Below, one piece after another: positions 1 to 6,865 of a DNA stretch of 29,463 nucleotides. Under the pieces are notes generated by a model, which made no database searches, had not been told where the DNA came from, and saw only the letters and a program-made list of their open reading frames with translations. The position numbers were made by a program, and so were the translations under genes. Position 1 is the stretch's first letter, and every line of letters starts with the position of its first letter. Origin of the DNA: JANNGC01 sp043757045 (lineage in GTDB: Bacteria > Verrucomicrobiota > Verrucomicrobiia > Limisphaerales > SIBH01); contig JAYVQC010000093.1 in the NCBI GenBank assembly GCA_043757045.1, positions 1-29,463 of the forward strand. Reading direction: 5' to 3'.

Positions 1-27
1 CGGACGGTGTCGTTTACGTTTCATGCT

Positions 28-62
28 GAGTTTTCCCGGGCGGCTTCGCCGCCCGGAAACTC
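28..62. repeat. Bulged palindrome downstream of the mbnP-like gene
   Basis: The two arms (28-44 and 48-62) pair over about 15 base pairs around a three-base loop, with single-base bulges at 31 and 35. The core stem is GGGCGGC/GCCGCCC. It lies just past the stop of the minus-strand MbnP-like gene, where a terminator could be. Neither strand has a T-tract after the stem, so I read it as one of the many small palindromes of this genome rather than a classical intrinsic terminator. Confidence 0.5.
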
Positions 63-81
63 TCATAACATGTGGATCAAT

Positions 82-594
82 TTAAGGGGAGCAGGCCACG
101 GCGGCGAGCTTCGCGGGATCGGCGTGGTTCGCGGTGGCGTCCGGGCCGAAGTGGAAGCGCGCGCTGCGATACGTGGCGGGAGGGACGAAAGGGATGTGAA
201 GGGTCACGCGGTCTTTCTCCGCGTCCATCCAAGCGATGGCGTTGGTGAGTTCGAGCCAAGAGCCATCCGCGCGTTCGAGCGCGAAGCCGCTCAAGAGATA
301 GCTGGCGCGCGTGACCGAGAAAGTTTCACCAGCGGCGTTCTGATAGCGCACCGCGTCGAGTTCCAGCGGCTCGCCATTGAAGGTGTGACGGATGGAAAAT
401 TCCAGCGAGGCGGCATCGCAGAAGTGGACGAGCATCAGCATCGTGAACGCAAAAGCGGCGCTAAAGCGACCGCACTCCAAACGCTGACGCGCCGTATCAG
501 ACGCCTGGTCACGCGCGGAGCGTTTGGAGTGCGGTCGCTTCAGCGCTGCTTTTTCTCCGTCCAGCCGTGCTCGATTCTGAAATCGCGGTTTCAT
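82..594 (-). CDS. MbnP-like protein, truncated; probably decaying
   Basis: The 170-residue open frame contains a hydrophobic stretch (AAFAFTMLMLVHFCDA) that looks like a signal peptide. It is followed by a region matching the start of the MbnP family, secreted copper-binding proteins first known from methanobactin operons: LEFSIRHTFNGEPLEL, a YLLSGFALERADGSWLEL segment, and GPDATANHADPAKL. Full MbnP proteins are roughly 250 residues or longer and continue after this point. Here the frame stops eight codons after NHAD, and the other two frames also close within about ten codons, so the C-terminal half is missing. The first 40 or so codons are encoded by an inverted repeat (455-549), so the true start is unclear; the signal peptide has no ATG directly in front of it. 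Family assignment is fairly good; a working gene is doubtful. Confidence 0.6.
   Translation of the reverse strand: MKPRFQNRARLDGEKAALKRPHSKRSARDQASDTARQRLECGRFSAAFAFTMLMLVHFCDAASLEFSIRHTFNGEPLELDAVRYQNAAGETFSVTRASYLLSGFALERADGSWLELTNAIAWMDAEKDRVTLHIPFVPPATYRSARFHFGPDATANHADPAKLAAVACSP
455..549. repeat. 31-bp inverted repeat over the mbnP-like 5' end
   Basis: The arms 455-485 and 519-549 are reverse complements with 2 mismatches in 31, separated by a 33-base centre. The element lies across the 5' part of the MbnP-like open frame and encodes the basic residues in front of the signal peptide. It resembles a dispersed palindromic repeat rather than gene-specific DNA. Confidence 0.75.
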
Positions 595-688
595 TCGTCA
601 ACGTCGTGGCCGGCGAAACTTAAATCGCGGCGGGCGCGGCGACACACAGAATTTCGCCCGGCCCGCCCCTTGCCTCACACGAGGCAAA

Positions 689-2158
689 TCAGTTCGGGTC
701 GTAGGTCGCCAGCGCGGTGCGCGTGACTTTGAAGAATTGGTTCGAGCCATTGCCCGTCACGCTGGTTGTGCCGCGATTCAAGGTTGCGTTCGTGGACGTC
801 ACGTTCGTCGTCCACGTCGTGAAGTTCGGCGTAGACTCGACGCGATAGGTGCCGCCTTCCGCCGCGCTCCACGTCAGCGTCACCACGCTGTTGCTCACGG
901 ACGGGCGCGACAATCGGAGCGTGCTGTTCGCGCCACCGAGAAAATTGCTCGTGACGGTTTCCGTCAACATCGTGCCACTGCCCGTCGGCGTGCCGAAGAA
1001 GGTGCGCACGATGTTGTAGGGAAAGGCCGGCGTGCCGTTGCTGCTGATATTCACGAAGTAGGCCCAGGTGCCGCCGGGAAATTCCGGCGTCACGCACCAG
1101 CGCGTGTTCCATTCGTTGAGATCGAAATCCACGCCGAGCACGAAGGCTGATCCGGTTCCGGGATTGATCAGGTCGCCGAGGTAGGCGTTGTCTTCGAGGT
1201 AGCGGCCAAAAGGATAGAAGGAGCCAACATTGGTGGAGACCGTCGGGCCGGTCGTCGCGCTTTCCCCGGCGCGCGTAGCCCAGGCGGGGATCGATGAGCG
1301 GGCCGTGCCGAGGACGGAAAGATTGTCCGTGCCGTTCGCGCCGTTGCGCGGAACGTAGCCGCTCACCATGCGCCGCACGCCGCTCACGGAGTTGGTCGCG
1401 TTCGCGTAGCCATACGGGCCGTAGAGCGGGAAACCGTCACGCATCCAGCCGAGGATGGGCGAGTGCTTCGTCACGGCGTTGGTGCTCTCGGTGTAAATTT
1501 TTGTCGTTGCCTCGAAGCTCACATGATCGCCGAGCAGGTAGCGCAGCGCGATGGGGTTGGCGTGGTAGTGATACAGGCCGTTGCCCGGCTGATGCGCGTA
1601 GGCCGGATCGAACGTGACGCCCTCGTTCACCCACGCATCGCGGTTCCAACTGCCGCTGCCGTTCACCTCGCCCGAGCCGTTCCAATAGAACGCGTCGCGT
1701 GTGTCGAACATCGCCACGCCATCCACGAAGTAGCCGATGGCCCCTCCTCCGGTGAGCGCGTGCGTGCCGTTCGTCACCGGCGTGCGTGGGATGCGGTAGA
1801 GCGTCTTGGAATTCACCGGCACGTTCATGAAAAGCGTCGAGTGCGCCGCGTTCTGATACCACGGTCCCATGACGTGAACGCCCAGCCCGCTGGTGCGGAG
1901 ATAAACCCAGCTGGCCGAGGAATAAATTTCCGACACGCCCGAATAGGCGGGCAAACTTTGACTGAGCGTGCCACGGCTCCAAGTCGTGGCGCTGGTGCCG
2001 GCGGTCTTGTTGGCGTCGGTCAGATAGACGCGGGCGTAGGTGCCGGAGTAATTGGTCAGCCACGAATCCGTGCGCGGGTCGGCGGCGCGGACGGTGGCGG
2101 TGGAAACCAGCGCGAGCACGAGGGCCGCGCGGACGAGCGAGTGCGTTGTTGTCTTCAT
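689..2158 (-). CDS. Secreted YHYH-domain protein
   Basis: The product is 489 residues from the ATG at 2158. A longer frame opens with a GTG at 2188, but the ATG is preferred because it directly begins a typical signal peptide (MKTTTHSLVRAALVLALVST, then AxA near residue 26). The YHYH motif that names the family sits at about residue 195 in GLYHYHANP, followed by ILGWMRDGFPLYGPYGY, the other strongly conserved block. A C-terminal module (TYRVESTPNFTTW ... FFKVTRT) resembles the end of the neighbouring sulfatase and is common in secreted verrucomicrobial proteins. The molecular function of YHYH proteins is not established; their location is periplasmic or outside the cell. A 50-bp element upstream (2211-2260) is shared with the sulfatase, which suggests co-regulation. 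Confidence 0.85.
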   Translation of the reverse strand: MKTTTHSLVRAALVLALVSTATVRAADPRTDSWLTNYSGTYARVYLTDANKTAGTSATTWSRGTLSQSLPAYSGVSEIYSSASWVYLRTSGLGVHVMGPWYQNAAHSTLFMNVPVNSKTLYRIPRTPVTNGTHALTGGGAIGYFVDGVAMFDTRDAFYWNGSGEVNGSGSWNRDAWVNEGVTFDPAYAHQPGNGLYHYHANPIALRYLLGDHVSFEATTKIYTESTNAVTKHSPILGWMRDGFPLYGPYGYANATNSVSGVRRMVSGYVPRNGANGTDNLSVLGTARSSIPAWATRAGESATTGPTVSTNVGSFYPFGRYLEDNAYLGDLINPGTGSAFVLGVDFDLNEWNTRWCVTPEFPGGTWAYFVNISSNGTPAFPYNIVRTFFGTPTGSGTMLTETVTSNFLGGANSTLRLSRPSVSNSVVTLTWSAAEGGTYRVESTPNFTTWTTNVTSTNATLNRGTTSVTGNGSNQFFKVTRTALATYDPN

Positions 2159-2210
2159 AACGGTGTTGGCTGTTGCGTTCAAACTCACGGGTCCATCAAC
2201 GGCTCGCGCT

Positions 2211-2260
2211 GTTAAGTGTGTGTGTGCCGGACGCGGAGAATTGTTAAGCGCGTGTAAAAG
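2211..2260 (-). promoter_or_regulatory. Shared upstream element, copy A (before the YHYH gene)
   Basis: This 50-base stretch aligns without gaps to 4076-4125, 37 of 50 identical. Read on the minus strand, the best conserved parts are TTTACAC, then AACAATTCTCCG, and at the far end CTTAAC. It ends about 50 bases before the YHYH start codon. Conserved spacing in front of two secreted-protein genes fits a promoter or operator better than random repeat DNA, but which bases are -35 or -10 cannot be fixed from two copies. Confidence 0.45.
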
Positions 2261-2277
2261 CTGGCGGGCAGGGTGGC

Positions 2278-2420
2278 ACGGGCTACCAGCCCGTCCCGTT
2301 GGGCTACCAGCCTAACGGAATGGGAGGGCGGCCAGAAAAATTCCAGACCATTGAGACCCAGAGCCGCCGCCTCCCCTTCCGCCGGCTGGTAGCCCGGCGG
2401 CACAGGCAGGTTGCCTGTGC
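2278..2420. repeat. Cluster of mini-hairpins with three-base loops
   Basis: The spacer between the YHYH and sulfatase genes holds hairpins at 2278-2294, 2296-2318, 2381-2398 and 2400-2420. Three share the loop region GGCTACCAGCC (or its complement) with different outer stems that still pair. The fourth has the core GGCAGGTTGCC and is, in reverse orientation, the same 21 bases as a hairpin inside gltB (13249-13269). No gene is seen here. Confidence 0.75.
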
Positions 2421-2436
2421 TACCCAACCGTTGCGC

Positions 2437-3972
2437 TCACCGCGCCCGCGCCTCGACGCGGTAGAAGTTCGCCGCCGCCGCATTCGTGTCGGTGAGGCGC
2501 ACGCTGGAACCATTCGTCACGACCGTCGCGTTCGTCACCGGCGCCCACGCCAGCGCGTCCAGCGTGGCCGCGCGCCAGAGGCTGAAGACCGCGTTCGTCG
2601 CCAGCGGCACCGTGGCGGTGAACTGGCCGTTGCTCCGCGTGGAACTGGAAATCGTCGGCGCAGCCAGCGTGTCCTGATACAGACCGAGCCGCATGGTGAG
2701 GCTGTAGTAATTCGCCTGCTGCGTCGCCGTCATCGTGCCGGACAAAAGGTTCGTGTTCTCCGCCGGGTCGGCCAGCAAGTCGTAGAACTCCGCTCCGCCC
2801 GCGTCGAAGCTCAACAGTTTGAACTGCGCGTTCCGCAGCGCGCGCCCGTCGGCGGACGGCGAGTTCGTCCCGAACTTTTCCACGAAGGCGTAGCGCGTCA
2901 GGTTCGAGTTGCTCGTCAGCGCGGGGAGAAAACTTTGCGAATCAATGGTGTTGGTCGTGAGCGTCGCGGCGTTGCTGATTCCTGCCATCGCAAGAATGGT
3001 CGCAAACACATCCACCGCGTGAACGAGCGTGTCGTTGGTGCGCCCCGGACTCACGACGGAAGGACCGGCGACGACCATCGGCACCTTCACGCCGCCTTCG
3101 TAAATCGTGTCCTTCGCCTTGCCGGCCGCGTACGGCGATTGAATGACCTGCCCCGGCGTGCCGTTGTCGCCGAGGAAAATGATGTGCGTGTTCGTGCGGT
3201 TCACGGACGCGAGCAGGCGGCCCAGTTCCGTGTCCATCGCCTCGACCATCGCCTCGTAGTACGGGCGCGGGTTGTTGTTGATGTTGATCTGCGTTCCGGA
3301 GAGTCCGGTGTAGTGCGGGGCCAGAGCGGCGGACGGCTTGTGCAACGGCGTGTGCGGCGCGTTGAAGGCGACCCACGCGAACCACGGCTGATTCGTCCGC
3401 GCCGCGATCCACGCCACCGCGTCGTTCACGAGATCGGTCGTGGCGTAGTTCGTGGTGGTGAAGGAAGTGCCGTTCGTCGTCTTCGTCCAGTTGGTGTAGC
3501 TCGCCACCGCGCCCGACAGCGAACCGGCGAACGCCGGCCAGCCGCCAATGGTGCTCGGACTGTTCGGCTGGTTGTGCAAATGCCACTTGCCGTAGTGGGC
3601 GAGCTGATAGTTCAACGAGGGATTGGCCGCGAACACTTCCGGCAACGTCAGCTCTGCCGCCGTGAGCATCGAGCTGCTCGGTCCCGTAATCACGTCGCCG
3701 ATGCCGGTGCGAAAACCGTAGCGCCCGGTGATGAGACACGCGCGCGTCGGCGAACAGACGGGGCTGGCGTAGGCGTTGCGAAAGACCACGCCGTTCGTCG
3801 CGAGCGCCGCGATGTTTGGCGTGGGCGGCAGCGAGACGCTGGCGCTCGCGGTGTTGTAGAGCACGCTGCTGTCCGCGCCGTAATCGTCAGCGATGATGAG
3901 GAGGATGTTCTGCGGCGCGGCGTGCGCGACGCAGGCGAAAATGAAACTGATGATGACGAGGAGACGATTCAT
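2437..3972 (-). CDS. Secreted type I sulfatase (arylsulfatase family)
   Basis: The product is 511 residues from the ATG at 3972. A longer open frame reaches 4137, but only this ATG starts a signal peptide (MNRLLVIISFIFACVAHA). Family features are clear: metal-binding aspartates in NILLIIADDYG (D29, D30), the active-site signature CSPTR at residues 73-77 with C73 as the formylglycine precursor, GKWHL, APHTPLHKP, and FLGDNGTPG. The third signature position is Thr rather than the commoner Ser, a known variant. The C-terminus carries a module ending in ANFYRVEARAR. It should hydrolyse sulfate esters, plausibly of polysaccharides, outside the cytoplasm after activation by a formylglycine-generating enzyme that is not in this window. 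Substrate cannot be told. The upstream element at 4076-4125 is shared with the YHYH gene. Confidence 0.9.
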   Translation of the reverse strand: MNRLLVIISFIFACVAHAAPQNILLIIADDYGADSSVLYNTASASVSLPPTPNIAALATNGVVFRNAYASPVCSPTRACLITGRYGFRTGIGDVITGPSSSMLTAAELTLPEVFAANPSLNYQLAHYGKWHLHNQPNSPSTIGGWPAFAGSLSGAVASYTNWTKTTNGTSFTTTNYATTDLVNDAVAWIAARTNQPWFAWVAFNAPHTPLHKPSAALAPHYTGLSGTQININNNPRPYYEAMVEAMDTELGRLLASVNRTNTHIIFLGDNGTPGQVIQSPYAAGKAKDTIYEGGVKVPMVVAGPSVVSPGRTNDTLVHAVDVFATILAMAGISNAATLTTNTIDSQSFLPALTSNSNLTRYAFVEKFGTNSPSADGRALRNAQFKLLSFDAGGAEFYDLLADPAENTNLLSGTMTATQQANYYSLTMRLGLYQDTLAAPTISSSTRSNGQFTATVPLATNAVFSLWRAATLDALAWAPVTNATVVTNGSSVRLTDTNAAAANFYRVEARAR

Positions 3973-4075
3973 CGCGAACAGCGTAGCAAAGTGGAGAGGC
4001 GAGGCCGAGCGCCGGATTTTCCCGGCGGCGTTGGTGAGGGTGTTCGATTTCACCCGCGGATTCTGCGCTGGCCCC

Positions 4076-4125
4076 GTTAAGCAAATGTTTGCCCGGCACG
4101 GAGAATTGTTCAGCCGGTGTAAAGA
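4076..4125 (-). promoter_or_regulatory. Shared upstream element, copy B (before the sulfatase gene)
   Basis: This is the partner of 2211-2260, with 37 of 50 bases identical and no gaps. It lies about 104-153 bases before the sulfatase ATG, so the transcript would have a long leader if this is its promoter. It also overlaps the only upstream in-frame ATG of the plus-strand TfoX-like gene, which makes that start doubtful. Confidence 0.45.
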
Positions 4126-4522
4126 TAGACGTGTCACCCCTCGCCTCGCCGGGCAGCATCACCGCATAGCCACTCAGAAACAGACCATTGAGTTCCTGCT
4201 CGCGAAGTTGCGTCAGCCGGGGCGCTTCGCGGCGCGCGCGATGTTCGGTGAGTACGCGCTCTACGCCGATGGCAAGGTCGTCGCGCTCGTCTGCGACGAC
4301 CGGCTGTTCGTGAAGATTCTCCCCGCGAGCCGTGAACTGGAACCGCTCTGCGAACAAGGCCCGCCCTATCCCGGCGCGAAGCCGCATTACCTCGTCGAGG
4401 AGGGGCAACTATCTTCATTGCCCGCGCTGCCGGCGATCTTGTGCGCGCTGGCCGCGTCGTTGCCGGAGAAGAAGCAACGAGTGTCCGCGCGCGATGGAAA
4501 ATCACCGCGATCCAAAAAGTAA
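4085..4522 (+). CDS. TfoX/Sxy N-terminal domain protein, start uncertain
   Basis: The C-terminal 115 residues match the TfoX N-terminal domain well: QKQTIEFLLAKL, ARAMFGEYALYADGKVVALV, CDDRLFVKILPA, and GPPYPGAKPHYLVEE, with a lysine-rich tail. Such single-domain proteins are often annotated as TfoX/Sxy family; their role outside competence regulation in gamma-proteobacteria is not settled. Homologues usually start a few residues before TVDFIL. At that place (4166-4168) the codon is ATA, so IATQKQT stands where MATQKQT would be expected. The nearest in-frame alternatives are TTG at 4106 and ATG at 4085, both inside the sulfatase upstream element. The gene may use one of these, or ATA, or may have lost its start. 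No good ribosome binding site is seen. Confidence 0.65.
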   Translation: MFARHGELFSRCKDRRVTPRLAGQHHRIATQKQTIEFLLAKLRQPGRFAARAMFGEYALYADGKVVALVCDDRLFVKILPASRELEPLCEQGPPYPGAKPHYLVEEGQLSSLPALPAILCALAASLPEKKQRVSARDGKSPRSKK

Positions 4523-4529
4523 TCGCACC

Positions 4530-4648
4530 GGCCAGGGGCGCGGGCGTCTCGCCCGCCGGATCGCGCGAAAAGTTTTCCGCGTCCCACGCGGTGGGGCGAA
4601 ACGGCATCTGGTTCCATTCGGGCAGGCGGGACGCCCGCGCTCCTGGCC
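4530..4648. repeat. Inverted repeat at the site of the lost receiver domain
   Basis: The arms 4530-4553 and 4625-4648 are reverse complements with 2 mismatches in 24. The interior contains a further hairpin, CCGCGT/ACGCGG at 4577-4591. The element fills the space between the TfoX-like stop and the remains of a response regulator, exactly where the receiver domain would be encoded. Confidence 0.75.
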
Positions 4649-4696
4649 GCCACTGCTCATCACATCCGCCGCAGCGCGGGCGAGGCGTCGAACGAC

Positions 4697-4972
4697 ATGG
4701 AGATTGGCGACGTGCGGATCGGGACGGCGGCGCGGCTGGTGACCTTGAAGCAGAAGCCCGTGGAACTGACCGCGCGCGAGTATGCGCTGGTGGAATTCCT
4801 CGCGCGGCACCGGGGTGAGGTCGTGACGCGCACGCAACTTTACGAGCACCTCTTCGACGAGAACGACAGCACGCTTTCGAACCTGCTCGATGTCCACGTC
4901 TCGAACGTCCGCAAGAAACTCGGCGCGGAGTTCATCACCACGCGGCGCGGCCACGGCTACTGTATCGAATGA
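4697..4972 (+). CDS. Response regulator remnant: OmpR-type DNA-binding domain only
   Basis: The 91 residues form a complete OmpR/PhoB-type winged-helix effector domain: MEIGDVRIGTAARLVTLKQ, then LTAREYALVEFLARHRGEVV, the recognition-helix region TLSNLLDVHVSNVRKKL, and the wing TTRRGHGYCIE. Full regulators of this class are about 225 residues and begin with a receiver. Here the frame upstream of the ATG still reads HIRRSAGEASND, the usual interdomain linker, and before that it runs straight into an inverted repeat. No receiver sequence is found in any frame between 4523 and 4697. The domain could still bind DNA without phosphorylation control, or be a dying gene. The partner kinase just downstream is also damaged. 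Confidence 0.75.
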   Translation: MEIGDVRIGTAARLVTLKQKPVELTAREYALVEFLARHRGEVVTRTQLYEHLFDENDSTLSNLLDVHVSNVRKKLGAEFITTRRGHGYCIE

Positions 4973-4986
4973 AATCTGAATTTTTC

Positions 4987-5291
4987 ATGACGAAGGACGA
5001 AGGAAGCCCGAATGGCCGGAACCTTTACTTAGCCACGGATGAAACACGGATGAAACACGGACTTTTTCAGGCACGCTTTCGATTCGGCGACACCAGAACC
5101 ACGCCGCAATTCGCGGGCCTGTCCGGCGGGTCAATCCACTTTTCAACCTGTCCCTCATCCGTGTTTCATCTGTGTTTCATCTGTGTTTCATCTGTGGCTC
5201 AACTGCTTGGCCCCGCTTCAGCGCCGCTTTCGCATGGCAACACCTGCAAGATGCGCCGGCAATGGCCTTCGTCATTCACCCTTCGTCATTT
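4987..5291. repeat. Inverted 11-bp tandem repeats between regulator and kinase remnants
   Basis: The roughly 325-base space before the kinase holds no other gene. At 5031-5063 an 11-base unit (ATGAAACACGG) repeats in tandem. At 5157-5199 its reverse complement (TGTTTCATCTG, slightly diverged) occurs three times, so the two blocks could form a long imperfect hairpin. A 17-base string at 4987-5003 (ATGACGAAGGACGAAGG) recurs exactly at 28921-28937, and its complement CTTCGTCATT occurs twice within 5266-5290. Confidence 0.75.
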
Positions 5292-5297
5292 CCCGGC

Positions 5298-6749
5298 ATG
5301 ATCTTCCACTCCATCAAATGGCGCATCCAGGCGTGGCATGGCGCGCTGCTCACGCTGGTCGTGGCGGGGCTGATGACGGGCTTCCACTTCTATGCCCGGC
5401 ACGCGCGGTTGCGCGAACTGACTTCGGAGCTGCACGGACTGACCACGCCGATGCTGCCCCGGCTCACGCGCGGCGAGGGCGAACCCCGCCCGGAGCGCGG
5501 GCCGCGCGGCGATTTTTCGCCCCGGATGAGGAAGATTTTCGCGGGCCGCCCCCGGACGGCCCGGATCGCCCCGTTCGTCCGGGCCGACCGGGCGGTGATC
5601 CCAACGGGGCCACCTTCGCCACGCCGCAGTTTTATTACCGCTCGTGGAAAGCGGATGGCACGGCGCGAAAAAATTCCGAGTTCGCGCCGAAGGATTTGCC
5701 CAGGCCGCGTCGCGAGGATTTCGACACGCACAATCTCACGCGGCAGCGCGGCGACTTCATCGAGGTCATTTACTTTCTGCCGAATGACTCGGTGGCCTTG
5801 TTCGGCGCGGCGGTCGCGCCGGTCGAGGCGGAGATGCGGCAACTTGTGCTCCGGCTCGTCGGCACCGGGCTGGGCGTGATCGTGCTCGGGCTGGCGGGCG
5901 GCTGGTGGTTCGCAGGGCGGTCGTTGAAACCCATCTCGGCCATCAGCGAGGCGGCGGGAAAAATTGCCACCGGCGATCTCACGCGACGCATTGACACCCA
6001 GGAAACGGAGAGCGAACTCGGCCAGCTCGTCACGGTGTTGAACTCCACCTTCGCGCGGCTCGAAGGCGCGTTCGCGCCGCAGCAGCAGTTCACCTCGGAC
6101 GCCGCGCATGAATTGCGCACGCCCGTCTCGGTCATCCTCACGCAGACGCAGAGCACCCTGAACCGCGAGCGCACGCCCGCCGAGTATCGCGAGACGCTCG
6201 AAGCCTGCCAGCGCGCCGCGCAACGGATGCGCCGCCTCATCGAGTCGCTGCTCGAACTCGCGCGCTTCGACGCCGGGCAGGAGAGGCTGCGCCGCGAGAG
6301 ATTCGATCTCGCGCCCCCAGCCCACGATGGCGCGGACCATTTGCGCCCCCCTCGCCACGGAGCGAAACGTGAAACTCATTTGCGACGCGGCGGACGTCCC
6401 GTGCGTCGGCGACCCGGAGCGCATCGCGCAAATCATCACCAACCTCGTGACCAACGCCATTCACTACAACCGTCCCGGCGGCGAGGTGCGTATCTCCGCG
6501 CGCACGGAGGAAGGTTTCGCCGTGCTCGCCGTGGCGGACAACGGATCGGGGATTGCCGCCGAGGATTTGCCGCATCTCTTCGAGCGCTTCTATCGCGCGG
6601 ACAAGGCGCGCACGAACACCGGCGGCAGCAGCGGTCTCGGGTTGGCGATTTGCCAGGCCATCGCCGCCGCGCACGCCGGGAACATCACGGTGCAGAGCGA
6701 GCCGGATCGCGGGAGCACCTTCACGTTGCGGCTGCCGGGAAAGCCATGA
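5298..6749 (+). pseudogene. Sensor histidine kinase with two compensating frameshifts
   Basis: Read across three frames, this is an ordinary HAMP-type sensor kinase of about 484 residues. It starts at the ATG at 5298 (MIFHSIKWRIQAWHGALLTL, first membrane segment) and continues through a proline-rich periplasmic loop. A second membrane segment (GLGVIVLGLAGGWWFAG) and a HAMP domain (GRSLKPISAISEAAGKIATG) follow. Then come the phospho-acceptor box AHELRTPVSVI and an ATPase domain with NLVTNAIHYN, DNGSGI, LFERFYR and SGLGLAI. One C appears to be missing from the C-run at 5520-5523, and one extra C is present in the six-C run at 6346-6351. Correcting both gives RGDFSPPDEEDF and HLRPLATERNVKL, as expected for the family. 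The changes may be real or sequencing errors in C-runs. Confidence 0.8.
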
Positions 6750-6750
6750 G

Positions 6751-6865
6751 GGCGCGCGGACATTCCGGTCCACAGCCAGCCGTCGAGCGGTGAGGCTCTG
6801 AAATTTTCTGACGTGGCCCGTCGTTCGCGGCGGGCTGCGGACATGGCTGTCCGCCACTCCGCTCG
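6751..6865. repeat. Palindromic repeat between the kinase remnant and gltD
   Basis: The 116-base spacer holds a clean hairpin at 6837-6854 (GCGGACA, four-base loop, TGTCCGC) and a related half at 6757-6771 (GGAC ... GTCC). The two genes here converge, so this is also where terminators would lie. No stem followed by a T-run is visible. Confidence 0.6.

Noticed and set aside
670..687. Hairpin TTGCCT/AGGCAA just after the YHYH stop as a terminator
   Set aside because: The stem is only six pairs and no T-run follows on the minus strand.
2299..4080. Long plus-strand open frame opposite the sulfatase
   Set aside because: It is arginine-rich and repetitive, as expected for the antisense frame of a GC-rich gene; the sulfatase on the other strand is unambiguous.
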